Shown: positions 44,942 to 55,083 of the stretch, in pieces
How the letters are laid out: the number at the start of each line of letters is the position of its first letter
Position numbering within the stretch: the stretch's first letter is position 1
Source: Legionella lytica
Lineage (GTDB): Bacteria; Pseudomonadota; Gammaproteobacteria; Legionellales; Legionellaceae
Length of the DNA stretch: 64,000 nt
Assembly (NCBI RefSeq): GCF_023921225.1
Contig: NZ_CP071527.1
Location: forward strand, 2,012,501-2,076,500
Direction: 5' to 3'
Program-made: the position numbers and the translations under genes
Notes under the pieces: generated by a model
What the model saw: the letters and a program-made list of their open reading frames with translations, nothing else
The model's database searches: none
Told to the model about the DNA's origin: nothing

Positions 44942-45038
44942 AAGATATCCACAAAATCTGTGGATAATTCTGTTAACAGATCCTGTAAAAGCTCTTAATT
45001 TCTGCTTTTCTATTCATGTCTGCAAATCAAACAAGCTG

Positions 45039-45491
45039 CTATTGAATACCAAACCACCCCCCTGTATCACCACCAGCCCAGCATAAATTATTGCTACACC
45101 CTTTAATTTTTTCAGAACACAACTCTTTTAACTGATCTGATTTGCTAATATCCATATTTTGATAGCCTTCTGGTTTACAAATACGAATCATATACTTACC
45201 ACGCACCCGAATTTGTCCCATTACCGAGATTGTTGGAGAAACCATATAGAGTCCAGGGGAATGTGAGTAACAAGCAATATAACATCCAGGTTCACCTGTA
45301 TAAGTATTATCTGTAGGCAGAAGAACTTGAGTTGCTCCAGGATAAGAATGATTGACAACACCTGCGTCTTTAATCACATATACAGGATAAGGAGATGGTA
45401 ATAATGTTTTGTTTGGGCCTGAGGGTTCAACTGCAAAAGCCTGGGTTATCATACAAAGACCTATACTACCTAGCCACATTCGTTTCATCAT
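45039..45491 (-). CDS. Secreted Cys-containing hypothetical protein
   Basis: This 150-aa protein has a clear signal peptide (MWLGSIGLCMITQAFA). The mature part has about six cysteines (CYIACYSH, RICKPEG, LCSEKIKGC, NNLC), probably disulfide-bonded in the periplasm or outside the cell. No family recognised. The next element on its 3' side is the hairpin that borders the DGR transposon. AGGAGCTC lies before the start. Confidence 0.7.
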   Translation of the reverse strand: MMKRMWLGSIGLCMITQAFAVEPSGPNKTLLPSPYPVYVIKDAGVVNHSYPGATQVLLPTDNTYTGEPGCYIACYSHSPGLYMVSPTISVMGQIRVRGKYMIRICKPEGYQNMDISKSDQLKELCSEKIKGCSNNLCWAGGDTGGWFGIQ

Positions 45492-45841
45492 GAGCTCCTC
45501 ATATTACTCGTGTTTTAGTGTTAGTAGCTTTTATAAAGTATAGGTTAAATTGGTTGGCCATTTATCACCATAGTCTTGACTACTTGCAAAAATGGCATGC
45601 ATTCGATTAAAAAGAAGATGATTCGTTTGTGAAAATAGGGATGCTATATTATTTCAGTGCGAAAATACAAATTCCGACCCTGAGTTCGCGTTTTCAATAG
45701 ATAGTTCCAAATTGGTGCTCCGAGACAAAAAAGCTATTGGATCATTTTTTTATCTCGAAACAAGATGTGTAGAAGAGTCAGTTGCATGCAACCAGGACCT
45801 CCTTAAAAAGCAATTAAATCAGAACCCTAAACAGCATAACA
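45492..45841. other. Intergenic region, nothing identified
   Basis: This 350-base AT-rich gap lies between the secreted protein gene and the end of the 458-aa protein gene. It should contain the promoter of the secreted protein. An open + frame from 45712 runs into the opposite gene and lacks coding character. Confidence 0.4.
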
Positions 45842-47218
45842 TCAATGCGGTGCTGACATCGGTGGCTCATAGCGTTGCTCATTTTGTGCTCTTGAATCAG
45901 CAGAGCGAGCTAACGCACCTTCCAGTTTATCTTTAATTTCCTTAGCTGAATCACTAGTCTTATGTGCTTGTTGCTTCAAATATTCTTTCGCCATATTAGA
46001 CAAATCTTCATCTTTAGGATTTTTCGCCATGGCAGAAACAAGCTCATCAACCTTATCCGATCTCATTCCATTACTAAATTTCTTATAATCCGTTTTGACA
46101 TTCTGATGATCTTGCTCATTTAATTTATCAAAACCGCCCTTTTCGACTGCCTTTTGACATAAAAGAATTCCATGGACATTCGAGCGTGGATTAGCAACTG
46201 TACAGTTATCGCATTTTTGACCTTTTTGATCGATCTCATGTATTGGTGCTTTATTACCCGCAACATTGTGAATCTGCATCATGATGGCATCATGAGATTG
46301 CCCCTTAGAATGCCCATTCATCATCGAATTAATAAACTTACTATCTACCTTACTCAAATCATCAATGCGATAAATTTGCGTTCCCGGATTATCTGCTCCA
46401 ACACCACGGTTTGTAAACACCATATACCCTGATTTAGAACCCGGGCCATCAGGAACTACCGATAGACCCATCGCATGTCCTTCGCAAGAAACAGGAATAG
46501 TTGTAATCTTACCTTGACTAATACGATCTGCCATTTTCTCGCCAGCTTGAGGTGAGTTTCTAGCCGTACTTGAAGAAAAACCTGCCGTTTTATTAGAAAA
46601 ATCGAATGCTTCGGAAATCTCTTTAAATTTAGGCTCTCGTTCCGCATATTTAGCAACAGATTGTGACACCATGTTGTATGAAGGGCCAATTTCAGCAAGC
46701 TGAGAAAAAGTACCATCCTTACTCATCATCTCAACCCCTAGAGTAAGTCCGAAGTTTTTTACCGGATGAAGTGGTTCTGGTCCTTTGGCAGAAGGGCGTT
46801 GCAAACCAGATGCTGTAGCCGCCTCACTATCTAAAGCCACATTAAATGCAGCTCGTTCAATAGGACCAACTTCGGCACCATAATCTATCAGTTGATTGGC
46901 TTTGCTAAAATCTTGTTGTTGAAATGCTTGTTGTAAAGGGCTTTGTCCAAATTTATTTTGCGCAAAATTTAATGCATGTTGAAGATTGTCAAATCCAGAC
47001 TGTTGCGCCGCCTCTTCTAGCGATGCTTTTAAACGATCTGCGCTTAGGCTCTCTAAGAATAATCGATTCAATTGCGCAAAAAAATTATCGTTATCAATTT
47101 TCATGCGGGTCATGATTTCTTGCTGTTCAGCCATTTTCTGCTGCTTTTTAGTATCACTCTCTTGCTGAGGATACATTTTACTAAGCATGTCTATAACTTC
47201 TAGCGGATTTAAAGGCAT
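45842..47218 (-). CDS. Effector-like protein with one ankyrin-like repeat and possible cysteine-enzyme motif
   Basis: The product has 458 aa from ATG 47218 (AGGTG six bases upstream). Residues about 90-125 resemble one ankyrin repeat (KFGQSPLQQAFQQQDFSKANQLIDYGAEV). Residues 235-350 contain CEGHAMGLSVV, then YMVFTNRG, then QKCDNCTVANPRSNVHG, an order His-Asn-Cys that recalls CE-clan cysteine proteases and YopJ-type enzymes. The last 60 residues are polar and Lys/Glu-rich. No signal peptide or membrane segment. A Dot/Icm substrate is plausible but unproven; the catalytic reading is inference. Confidence 0.65.
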   Translation of the reverse strand: MPLNPLEVIDMLSKMYPQQESDTKKQQKMAEQQEIMTRMKIDNDNFFAQLNRLFLESLSADRLKASLEEAAQQSGFDNLQHALNFAQNKFGQSPLQQAFQQQDFSKANQLIDYGAEVGPIERAAFNVALDSEAATASGLQRPSAKGPEPLHPVKNFGLTLGVEMMSKDGTFSQLAEIGPSYNMVSQSVAKYAEREPKFKEISEAFDFSNKTAGFSSSTARNSPQAGEKMADRISQGKITTIPVSCEGHAMGLSVVPDGPGSKSGYMVFTNRGVGADNPGTQIYRIDDLSKVDSKFINSMMNGHSKGQSHDAIMMQIHNVAGNKAPIHEIDQKGQKCDNCTVANPRSNVHGILLCQKAVEKGGFDKLNEQDHQNVKTDYKKFSNGMRSDKVDELVSAMAKNPKDEDLSNMAKEYLKQQAHKTSDSAKEIKDKLEGALARSADSRAQNEQRYEPPMSAPH

Positions 47219-47293
47219 ATTAATCACCTAGGCTATTTTTATTTAAGTATATCACGGCTCAAAGCCAGATATGAGCAATTGCATCTCCAAATC

Positions 47294-47878
47294 TTACCCA
47301 CCTTTTCGATGTTGCATGATTTCGGAGAAAAACTCCGGCTTATTAAGCCCCATGGCGGCAAAAATTTGTGGCACTCTATCCCAAGAACCTTCTTGCTCAA
47401 TGCTCGCTACAATTAAATCAAAGCCTGCTTTTTTATCAGCCCCAATTCCCCAGCCATTAATAAAGCTCAAACCTTTCAATCTCTTAGCTTCAATATGGCC
47501 TAAATTCACTGCCGCCGATAAATAGGCATGAGCTTCCTCATAAAGTCGCTGGCAACTTTTGCTATTGGATTCGCTTTTGAAAACGCCTTCTATTTCCAGT
47601 TGCTCTCTGAATTTTGCCTCACCTAAAATTATTTTTCCTAATTGATAATTGGCCTCCGCATCATCAATGCTCGTTGCCGTTCTCAAGCACTCTTCATACA
47701 TGATGCGTGCGTAAGGAAACTTCTTGCTGCATTTCATCTTTTTGTAAATGTCAGCTAACTCAAAATAATAAGCAATTTCCTTTTTTAACACCTCATCACC
47801 AGGTTGGTTGTTTACCCGGTTTGATTGCATTGCTTTTATCTTTTTTACAATTCTTTTAATTTTCCATTGATTAAACAT
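47294..47878 (-). CDS. Sel1/TPR-like hypothetical protein
   Basis: This 194-aa helical protein has repeat-like segments (DDAEANYQLGKIILGEA, YEEAHAYLSAAVNLGHIEAKRLKGL, WGIGADKKAGFDLI) that resemble Sel1-type tetratricopeptide repeats, a protein-binding fold. It has a basic N-terminus and no export signal. It is followed upstream by a small membrane protein gene 22 bp away on the same strand, likely one operon. Confidence 0.65.
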   Translation of the reverse strand: MFNQWKIKRIVKKIKAMQSNRVNNQPGDEVLKKEIAYYFELADIYKKMKCSKKFPYARIMYEECLRTATSIDDAEANYQLGKIILGEAKFREQLEIEGVFKSESNSKSCQRLYEEAHAYLSAAVNLGHIEAKRLKGLSFINGWGIGADKKAGFDLIVASIEQEGSWDRVPQIFAAMGLNKPEFFSEIMQHRKGG

Positions 47879-47900
47879 AAAAAGCTCCTGTCATCCTCGG

Positions 47901-48356
47901 CTAGGAAGTTGATTGAATAACATATTGCAACAAAAATATAAGCACCACGATAACGATCATTAATGCAAGAATTTTGCCCCCTAAGCTTGCGGACTCTTTA
48001 ATTTGTTTTTGTAATTCACCTGGCTGCTTATCCTGTTCTTCTTCTGGATTAATTTCAGGACCATACATTTGATTATCAAAATAACGGGAAATATAATAAG
48101 AAATTATCCCCGTAATAAGGCAAGGTATAAAAAACATTAACCAAATAACAGTCTTACTTCCTGCAGAAGTATACTGATAATCATCTTGGTACTTTGCCAT
48201 CAGATCTAAAATAAAATCTGGAATATTGTAACTCCATTCAAACAAAAAATAAGGCAAAATGTATAGACTAAAAAAGAACAAGCCCAAGCTTGTAGTCAGA
48301 CAAATCATCCCAAAAATAAATAGCTTATCGTGCCCACCAAAGCGATTTTGTTCCAT
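47901..48356 (-). CDS. Small membrane protein of unknown function
   Basis: The product has 151 aa from ATG 48356, with AGAAGG five bases upstream. Three hydrophobic segments are visible (LFIFGMICLTTSLGLFFFSL, TVIWLMFFIPCLITGIISYY, ILALMIVIVVLIFLLQYVI), with a polar loop containing PEINPEEEQDKQPGEL. No domain recognised. Its operon partner is the Sel1-like gene. Confidence 0.65.
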   Translation of the reverse strand: MEQNRFGGHDKLFIFGMICLTTSLGLFFFSLYILPYFLFEWSYNIPDFILDLMAKYQDDYQYTSAGSKTVIWLMFFIPCLITGIISYYISRYFDNQMYGPEINPEEEQDKQPGELQKQIKESASLGGKILALMIVIVVLIFLLQYVIQSTS

Positions 48357-48486
48357 AACCACCTTCTGATAGATAATTCTCCATTTAAATTATAAGATAG
48401 CAGATGCATATAAATATGTACACTTGCTGGAGATATTAACCAATTCATTTTAAAATGAATTAACCTCTATTCGCTCTAAAAGGTAA

Positions 48487-49308
48487 ATGATGAAACGCCA
48501 TGTTTTTATGCTCTCCGATGGGACGGGAATCACCGCTGAAACCCTAGGAAACAGCCTGATCAGTCAATTTGATAATATTTCATTCGAACGCCTGACAATC
48601 CCCTATATTGATTCGATGGAAAAAGCTGAAAAAGTAGTGCAGCAGATTAATAAAGTTAATGAGGACGACGGTAGTAAACCACTAGTATTTATGACCCTTG
48701 TTAACAGGGAAATACGTAGCCATTTTTTTAAAGAAGCCAAAGCCAGTGTTTTTGACTTATTTAACACCTTTATTGCTCCTCTTGAAAATGAATTGAATGA
48801 GAAGTCATCCTATACGGTAGGCCGAACACATGGTGTAGTTGACAATCAATTGTACCTTCATCGCTTGGAAGCGATAGATTTCGCTCTGTCTCATGATGAT
48901 GGCGTTAAAACACGGGGCTATGAAAAGGCTGATATTATCCTTATTGGGGTTTCTCGCTGTGGTAAAACGCCAAGTTGCTTGTATATGGCATTGCAATATG
49001 GGATTTTGGCAGCGAACTACCCGTTTACTGAAGAAGAAATGATCGGCTTTAAATTGCCTGAAATATTAAGGCCTTATAAGCATAAACTCTTCGGTTTAAC
49101 CATTGATGTGCCACGCCTGCAACAAATCCGTTCTGAGCGCAGACCTCATAGCAAATATGCCTCTACTGATCAATGCCGTTTGGAAGTCGCTGAAGTTGAA
49201 GCGATGTATCAGAAAGAAAAAATACCCTACATTAATTCCACGAAGTACTCTATTGAAGAAATTTCTACCAAAATACTCGCCGCTGCGGGTTTACAACGAA
49301 AAATTTAA
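48487..49308 (+). CDS. ppsR: Phosphoenolpyruvate synthase regulatory protein (DUF299)
   Basis: This 273-aa cytosolic bifunctional kinase/pyrophosphorylase switches PEP synthase off with ADP and on with phosphate. The family start RHVFMLSDGTGITAETLGNSL is present, as is the P-loop GVSRCGKTPSCLYMALQYG near residue 155. Length is normal for the family. Two ATGs are adjacent; the second (48490) is better spaced from AAGG. The PEP synthase gene is not in the window. The gene faces prpD across a long repeat hairpin. Confidence 0.95.
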   Translation: MMKRHVFMLSDGTGITAETLGNSLISQFDNISFERLTIPYIDSMEKAEKVVQQINKVNEDDGSKPLVFMTLVNREIRSHFFKEAKASVFDLFNTFIAPLENELNEKSSYTVGRTHGVVDNQLYLHRLEAIDFALSHDDGVKTRGYEKADIILIGVSRCGKTPSCLYMALQYGILAANYPFTEEEMIGFKLPEILRPYKHKLFGLTIDVPRLQQIRSERRPHSKYASTDQCRLEVAEVEAMYQKEKIPYINSTKYSIEEISTKILAAAGLQRKI

Positions 49309-49317
49309 GTACTTAAC

Positions 49318-49413
49318 GTAGCCTGGATAGAGGGCAGCGCAATCCGGGATCTATGGCTCCAATAACCAAGCCTCGATCCCGTATTACGCTGCGCTATACT
49401 GGCTCTACATTTG
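49318..49413. repeat. Inverted pair of dispersed repeats between convergent genes
   Basis: GTAGCCTGGATAGAGGGCAG and following bases (49318-49350) are matched by an inverted, imperfect copy ending near 49413 (ATCCCGTATTACGCTGCGCT then GGCTCTAC). Together they could form a hairpin of about 95 bases between ppsR and prpD. The left copy is related to the repeats at 29118 and 34545. Confidence 0.7.
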
Positions 49414-49482
49414 TCGTCATTACAATGACGGCAGGGTTTAAATTGAGGCCTATATGGCCCCATACCCCATAATCATGTCTAC

Positions 49483-50928
49483 CTACAACGTCCACATTGC
49501 CATAAAATCTTCAACCTTCATGGCAGCTAAAGAGTTGGTATCACTCATTGCCTTCGTGATCTTTTCTACACGATCGGCAGAAAACTGAGTACTCAAGTTC
49601 TTCTTGAATTTAGACAATAGAACAGGAATGCCTTCTTCACGTCGACGCTTGTGACCAATCGGATATTCAACCGTGATCAATTCACTCTCAGTGCCATCTT
49701 TAAACACTAATTTGATGCTATTAGCAATCGAACGCTTCTCAGGATCATGATACTCACGTGAAAAACGCTCATTTTCAGTCACATGCATCTTTGCGCGTAA
49801 CGCATCAATGCGAGGATCTGCGGCAACATCATCTTCATAATGCTCAGCGGTTAAATCACCAAATAATAGGCCAATAGCCACCATGTACTGTAAGCAATGA
49901 TCCCGATCTGCTGGGTTATGAAGTGCGCCTTGCTTACTGATAATACGAATCGCTGATTCATGAGTAACGAGCTCAACCCGCGCAATATCATCAAATCGCT
50001 CTTTAACCATAGGATGTAATGCCACCGCACACTCAACTGCTGTTTGCGCATGGAACTCCGCTGGATAAGATAATTTAAACAGCACATTCTCCATCACATA
50101 GCTGCCATAAGAACGCTGGAATTTAAATGGTTTCTTACCAAATAGAACATCATAAAAGCCCCAGGTAGGTACACTTAGAGCGCTGGGGTAACCCATTTCG
50201 CCCTGCTTGGCAATTAACGCCAGGCGCACTGCGCGCGACGTAGCATCACCTGCAGCCCAAGATTTACGTGAACCCGCATTAGGAGCATGTCTGTAAGTTC
50301 TTAAACTTTGGCCATCCACAAAGACCTGAGACAAAGTTCTTAGCATCATGTCTCGGTCTGCTCCAAATAACAAAGCAGCAACTGCTGCACTGGCAACTTT
50401 TACTAAAATAACATGGTCCAAACCGACACGGTTAAAACTGTTTTCAAGGGCCAAACAACCTTGAATTTCATGGGCTTTAATCATCGCAGTAAGAACATCT
50501 TGCATTAAAATTGGAGCCTTACCTTGAGCACAATTTTGTCGACACATATAGTCAGCAACTGCAAGAATAGCACCCAGATTATCAGATGGATGTCCCCATT
50601 CTGCCGCCAGCCAAGTATCGTTAAAATCCAACCAACGAATCATCGTACCAATATTAAACGCCGCTTGAACAGGATCCAGTTCGTACGAGGTTCCTGGAAC
50701 ACGAGCCCCACCCGCTAAAGTAGCACCAGGAACAATTGGTCCCATTAACTTAGTGCATTCAGGAAAATTAAGTGCCAAGATACCACAGCCTAAAGTGTCC
50801 ATTAAACACAAACGTGCTGTTTCGTAGGCTACAACACTATCAATTTTTTTACTTAACACATAATCAGCAATATCAATAATCACCTGATCGTAATCAGGCT
50901 TCACATTATCTTCTACATAACTGCTCAT
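49483..50928 (-). CDS. prpD: 2-Methylcitrate dehydratase
   Basis: This 481-aa MmgE/PrpD-family enzyme dehydrates 2-methylcitrate to 2-methylaconitate in propionyl-CoA breakdown. Characteristic segments are [43 protein letters not shown] and [14 protein letters not shown]. It is last in a prpB-prpC-prpD operon, one base after prpC. No acnD/prpF pair is present, so rehydration to methylisocitrate probably relies on an aconitase such as the acnA product at 14 kb. Confidence 0.95.
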   Translation of the reverse strand: MSSYVEDNVKPDYDQVIIDIADYVLSKKIDSVVAYETARLCLMDTLGCGILALNFPECTKLMGPIVPGATLAGGARVPGTSYELDPVQAAFNIGTMIRWLDFNDTWLAAEWGHPSDNLGAILAVADYMCRQNCAQGKAPILMQDVLTAMIKAHEIQGCLALENSFNRVGLDHVILVKVASAAVAALLFGADRDMMLRTLSQVFVDGQSLRTYRHAPNAGSRKSWAAGDATSRAVRLALIAKQGEMGYPSALSVPTWGFYDVLFGKKPFKFQRSYGSYVMENVLFKLSYPAEFHAQTAVECAVALHPMVKERFDDIARVELVTHESAIRIISKQGALHNPADRDHCLQYMVAIGLLFGDLTAEHYEDDVAADPRIDALRAKMHVTENERFSREYHDPEKRSIANSIKLVFKDGTESELITVEYPIGHKRRREEGIPVLLSKFKKNLSTQFSADRVEKITKAMSDTNSLAAMKVEDFMAMWTL

Positions 50929-50929
50929 A

Positions 50930-52045
50930 TTAACCTCTAGTATTAATTGCAGGGAATTCTCTAGGCTCAGGACCAGTGTATTTTGATGATGGGCGGATTA
51001 ATTTATTATTCGCACGTTGTTCAAATACATGGGCAGCCCATCCAGTAATGCGGGACATCACAAAAATTGGCGTGAATAAGAAGGTCGGAATTCCACAGTA
51101 ATGGTATGCAGAAGCACTGTAGAAATCGAGATTAGGGAATAATTTCTTCTCTTGCCACATCACTTCTTCGATGCGCTCAGAAACATGATACAAATCAAGC
51201 TGTTTCTTTCCTTCACCCAAACGGAATGACCACTTTTTAATAATATCAGAGCGTGGGTCACTGGTTGTATAAACTCGATGACCAAAGCCCATAACCAATT
51301 CTTTGTTTTCCAGCATTTTTTTCAAACCGGCCTCAGCCTCATCAGGAGTTTTAAAACGCTCGATAACTCCCATCGCTGCTTCATTCGCACCGCCATGTAA
51401 AGGCCCACGTAAAGTACCAATAGCGCTAACAATAGCTGAATAAAAATCAGAAAGTGTTGCGGCAGTCACACGAGCTGCAAAAGTTGAGGCATTAAACTCA
51501 TGTTCCGCATATAAAATCAAGGAAACATTCATCATGTCGACCTCAAGCTGGCTTGGCTTACGACCATGCAATAAAGCAAGAAAATGCCCCCCGGTAGTAG
51601 GCTCTTCACTTAAGCCGGATATTTCTTTATTGTTAAAATGATAGTTATACCAATAACAGATCATGCCGGGGAATAATGCGAAAAGACGATCTGCAATTTG
51701 ATGCTCCTCAGAAAAATTATGTTCTGGTTCAATATTACCCAAGAAAGAGCAAGCTGTTCTTAATACATCCATCGGATGGGCATCTTTAGGGATCATTTTT
51801 AATATAGTTTTTAGTGCATCAGGCAAAGTACGCAAGCCTACAATTTTCTTCGTATAGGCATCCAACTCGCTCTGTGTTGGCAACGAACCATAGAGCAATA
51901 AATAAGCAACTTCCTCAAAAGTGGCATGCTCTGCTAAATCATGAATGGAATAACCTCTATAATTCAAACCATTTCCCAGCCCAACTGTAGCAATAGCTGA
52001 TTCCCCAGCAATAATTCCGGCTAAACCGCCACTTTTAACACTCAT
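50930..52045 (-). CDS. prpC: 2-Methylcitrate synthase
   Basis: This 371-aa member of the citrate synthase family condenses propionyl-CoA with oxaloacetate. The motifs [14 protein letters not shown] and [19 protein letters not shown] carry the active-site histidines, and the final catalytic Asp lies in [15 protein letters not shown]. The short length (about 370-380 aa) and the N-terminal [17 protein letters not shown] fit PrpC rather than the housekeeping GltA. The start overlaps prpB by 11 bp. Confidence 0.95.
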   Translation of the reverse strand: MSVKSGGLAGIIAGESAIATVGLGNGLNYRGYSIHDLAEHATFEEVAYLLLYGSLPTQSELDAYTKKIVGLRTLPDALKTILKMIPKDAHPMDVLRTACSFLGNIEPEHNFSEEHQIADRLFALFPGMICYWYNYHFNNKEISGLSEEPTTGGHFLALLHGRKPSQLEVDMMNVSLILYAEHEFNASTFAARVTAATLSDFYSAIVSAIGTLRGPLHGGANEAAMGVIERFKTPDEAEAGLKKMLENKELVMGFGHRVYTTSDPRSDIIKKWSFRLGEGKKQLDLYHVSERIEEVMWQEKKLFPNLDFYSASAYHYCGIPTFLFTPIFVMSRITGWAAHVFEQRANNKLIRPSSKYTGPEPREFPAINTRG

Positions 52046-52922
52046 TGTCTTCTTCCTCCATCAATTGGTCTAGTTTTTGTTCGTAAAGGTGATAACCAAG
52101 AACTCCATATAATTCTTCACGAGTTTGCATTTTACTCAGCATGGATTGTTGTGTGCCCTGCTGAATAATTGCTTGATAAGTAGTTAAAGCAGCTTGAGAC
52201 ATTGCTCTAAACGCGCTTAATGGATATAGAATTAAAGAAACACCCGCTCCGGCTAGCTCGTCACGAGTAAATAATGGGGTCTTCCCAAATTCTGTAATGT
52301 TCGCAAGGATTGGTACATGAACTGCGCTACTAAAGGTTTTATATTCATCCAAAGTAGTCATTGCCTCAGGGAAAATCATGTCTGCGCCTAATTCAACGCA
52401 AAGCTGCGCGCGCTCAATTGCAGCATTCATGCCTTCAACGGCATAAGAGTCTGTGCGTGCCATAATTACAAAATCAGGATCTTGACGTGCGTCCACTGCG
52501 GCCTTAATGCGGTCTCCCATCTCTTTCATGGAAACAATGGCTTTATTGGGTCGATGCCCGCATCGTTTTGCCAGGATCTGATCTTCAATATGAATTGCAG
52601 CGACACCTGTTTTTTCCATCAGCTTAATGGTTCGTGCAATATTAAATGCGTGCCCCCAGCCAGTATCAACATCAACAAGAAGTGGTAAAGGAGAAGCTTC
52701 CGTAATACGACGAGCATCTTCAAGTACTTCGGCTAAACCAGTCATTCCTAAATCAGGTATCCCATAAGAAGCATTCGCTACTCCAGCACCTGAAAGATAA
52801 ATCGCCTGTGCACCTGATGATTGAGCCAACATTGCAGAATAGGCATTGATTGTGCCAAGCACTTGTAACGGCTTATTATCTTGTACAGCCTGCCTGAATG
52901 CTTTCCCCATAGAACGAGCCAT
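52035..52922 (-). CDS. prpB: 2-Methylisocitrate lyase
   Basis: This 295-aa enzyme of the isocitrate lyase/PEP mutase superfamily splits methylisocitrate to pyruvate and succinate. The catalytic loop [16 protein letters not shown], the Mg-binding [11 protein letters not shown] and [14 protein letters not shown] are present. First gene of the prp operon. The region upstream to phoH (150 bp) is shared by two divergent promoters. No prpR regulator gene is adjacent. Confidence 0.96.
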   Translation of the reverse strand: MARSMGKAFRQAVQDNKPLQVLGTINAYSAMLAQSSGAQAIYLSGAGVANASYGIPDLGMTGLAEVLEDARRITEASPLPLLVDVDTGWGHAFNIARTIKLMEKTGVAAIHIEDQILAKRCGHRPNKAIVSMKEMGDRIKAAVDARQDPDFVIMARTDSYAVEGMNAAIERAQLCVELGADMIFPEAMTTLDEYKTFSSAVHVPILANITEFGKTPLFTRDELAGAGVSLILYPLSAFRAMSQAALTTYQAIIQQGTQQSMLSKMQTREELYGVLGYHLYEQKLDQLMEEEDNEC

Positions 52923-53071
52923 TAACGATCACTCCTTGATTTTTAAGGATTATCATTATGCGCTCATCGTTGAAGAAATCAAGAGATGTGAACTGTTATC
53001 TCCCACTTGCAAAATATAAGCTTTCTGCACTATATTTATAGTTTGAGAATTACCCTATTTTTTATCTATAT

Positions 53072-53767
53072 ATGTTTGAGGATAACCAACAAGCGATGAC
53101 TCACCACGTCAAGCTATCACGTAAACTAATCACTGCACGAAACGACAAGCAAGCTGCTTTTCTCGATTCTATTGATCGTAATGCCATCACGTTCGCTGTA
53201 GGCCCTGCTGGAACAGGTAAAACCTATCTTGCCGTATCTAAAGCCATTCAATGCTTTGAGAAAGGTGAGGTCCAACGACTTATTTTTGTAAGACCCGCGG
53301 TCGAGGCAGGCGAGAAACTTGGTTTTCTTCCTGGTGATTTAGTAGAAAAAGTACTGCCCTATTTAAGGCCAATTTACGATGCTTTATATGAAATGATTGG
53401 TTTTAAAGAAACTCAAAAACTCATTCAAAGCGACATCATTGAAGTATTACCATTAGCATTTATGCGTGGACGTACATTAAATGAATCGTTCATTATCCTT
53501 GATGAGGCTCAAAATACCACTGTGATGCAAATGAAAATGTTTTTAACACGTATGGGCTTTGGCTCTAAAACAGTGATTACTGGGGATATGACCCAGGTGG
53601 ATTTGCCTCGAGGTATTGATTCGGGACTCGCCCATGCAGTAGGATTATTCAAAAAAATTCCAGAGATTAGCATTCATACTTTCACAAGCCGTGAAGTAGT
53701 AAGACATCCTCTGGTATCAAAAATTGTTGATTGCTATGATCGTGACTCAACAGGAAAAACTAAATAA
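53072..53767 (+). CDS. ybeZ: PhoH-like ATPase (YbeZ)
   Basis: This 231-aa cytosolic P-loop ATPase works with YbeY in RNA metabolism. Walker A is FAVGPAGTGKTYLAVSKA and Walker B is SFIILDEAQNTT, with the sensor motif VITGDMTQVDLPRG. It lacks the N-terminal KH-like extension of longer PhoH proteins and is on the short side for the family. An upstream start is not possible within the intergenic space. It is the first gene of ybeZ-ybeY-corC. Confidence 0.93.
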   Translation: MFEDNQQAMTHHVKLSRKLITARNDKQAAFLDSIDRNAITFAVGPAGTGKTYLAVSKAIQCFEKGEVQRLIFVRPAVEAGEKLGFLPGDLVEKVLPYLRPIYDALYEMIGFKETQKLIQSDIIEVLPLAFMRGRTLNESFIILDEAQNTTVMQMKMFLTRMGFGSKTVITGDMTQVDLPRGIDSGLAHAVGLFKKIPEISIHTFTSREVVRHPLVSKIVDCYDRDSTGKTK

Positions 53768-53773
53768 TTTATT

Positions 53774-54250
53774 ATGACTTATTATATAGACATTCAAAAT
53801 GCAACAGATGAACCTCTGGCAATGGATGAGGATCAAATAACGCGATTGGCCTCACTAGCATTGAGGGATCACAAAAAAGAAGCTGAACTAACAGTTCGCT
53901 TTGTTACTTCAGAAGAAATTACTCATTTAAACCATACGTATAGGAAAAAAGATAAGCCTACAAATGTTTTATCCTTTCCCAGTGATTTGCCTCCTGAAAT
54001 CCAACTAGAATGCCCTCTTTTAGGCGATGTAATTATTTGCCCACAGGTATTACTTGCGGAATGTGAAGAGCTGAATAAAACGTTAGATGCTCATTGGAGC
54101 TTAATACTGATTCATGGAATACTGCACTTATTAGGCTATGATCATATTAAGGATGATGATGCAGCCGTAATGCAGGCAATTGAAATCAAATTGTTAGCAG
54201 AATTAGGTTATACTAATCCTTATGATGCAGAGGGTAATCAACTTGACTAA
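53774..54250 (+). CDS. ybeY: rRNA maturation endoribonuclease YbeY
   Basis: This 158-aa metal-dependent RNase matures the 16S rRNA 3' end and takes part in ribosome quality control. The zinc motif HGILHLLGYDH is at about 114-124 with NHTYRKKDKPTNVLSFP earlier. It starts six bases after ybeZ ends, and its 3' end overlaps the corC frame. Confidence 0.96.
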   Translation: MTYYIDIQNATDEPLAMDEDQITRLASLALRDHKKEAELTVRFVTSEEITHLNHTYRKKDKPTNVLSFPSDLPPEIQLECPLLGDVIICPQVLLAECEELNKTLDAHWSLILIHGILHLLGYDHIKDDDAAVMQAIEIKLLAELGYTNPYDAEGNQLD

Positions 54251-55070
54251 AGAGGAAGATGGAAGTTCGTGGTTTGCACGCTTAAAACATTTTTTACAAG
54301 GTGAACCACAAAATCAAGAAGAGCTAGTTAGTTTATTAAGAGATGCTCAAATTCGTTCCCTTATCAATTCAGAAACGTTAGCAATGATTGAGGGTGCTAT
54401 TCTTTTCTCGAAAATGCGTGTTCGTGACATCATGTTGCCGAAAAACCAAATGGTTTGCTTTAAACAAAATGATGAATTCAGCGAGATTATCAAAACAGTG
54501 ACCCAAACGGGGCATTCACGCTTTCCAGTAACTGACGAGAATGGAGAAGAAGTCATCGGCATATTGCATGCCAAAGACTTACTACGCAATCAAGCTGATA
54601 GCAGTAACTCCTTTGATTTACTTGATATTTGCAGACAAGTCACCTTTGTTCCTGAAAGCAGGCGTCTTGATAGTTTGCTTAGCGAGTTTCGCAGTAATAA
54701 AAATCATATGGCAATTGTTGTGGATGAATACGGGGAAGTTTCCGGATTTGTCACTATTGAAGATATAATAGAACAAATCATAGGTGATATTGAAGATGAG
54801 TTCGATATCGACGAAGATGCCTACATAAAAGCCCATGACAATGGGCATTACATTGTTAAAGCGCATACGCCAATTGACGAGTTTAATGAACAACTCCACA
54901 CTAATTTTAGTAATGAAACCTATGATACAATCGGTGGAATTGTAATGAACAGTTTTGGTTACTTACCTACACGCGGAGAAACCATAACCATTGATTCTTT
55001 AGAATTTAAAATCATTAATGCAGATGCACGCCGAATTAAGCTTATAGAGTGCATTGAGAAACGCTCTTAA
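54222..55070 (+). CDS. corC: CorC-type CBS-domain protein (magnesium/cobalt efflux)
   Basis: The product is up to 282 aa with two CBS domains (MRVRDIMLPKNQMVCFK to VIGILHAKDLL; RRLDSLLSEFRSNKNHMAIVVDEYGEVSGFVTIEDIIEQIIGDI) and a C-terminal CorC_HlyC domain. The membrane DUF21 part is absent, as in E. coli CorC. The first ATG overlaps ybeY by 29 bp and has no ribosome site; a TTG at 54243 with AGAGGG eight bases upstream is a reasonable alternative. It functions with divalent cation export and follows YbeY as in many gammaproteobacteria. Confidence 0.93.
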   Translation: MMQRVINLTKEEDGSSWFARLKHFLQGEPQNQEELVSLLRDAQIRSLINSETLAMIEGAILFSKMRVRDIMLPKNQMVCFKQNDEFSEIIKTVTQTGHSRFPVTDENGEEVIGILHAKDLLRNQADSSNSFDLLDICRQVTFVPESRRLDSLLSEFRSNKNHMAIVVDEYGEVSGFVTIEDIIEQIIGDIEDEFDIDEDAYIKAHDNGHYIVKAHTPIDEFNEQLHTNFSNETYDTIGGIVMNSFGYLPTRGETITIDSLEFKIINADARRIKLIECIEKRS

Positions 55071-55083
55071 ACCAAGGCATATC

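Noticed and set aside
44946..44966. Hairpin TATCCACA...TGTGGATA just outside the right end, considered as part of the transposon end or an att site
   Set aside because: It has no counterpart at the left end in the same position and is more simply a terminator for the secreted protein gene on the other strand.
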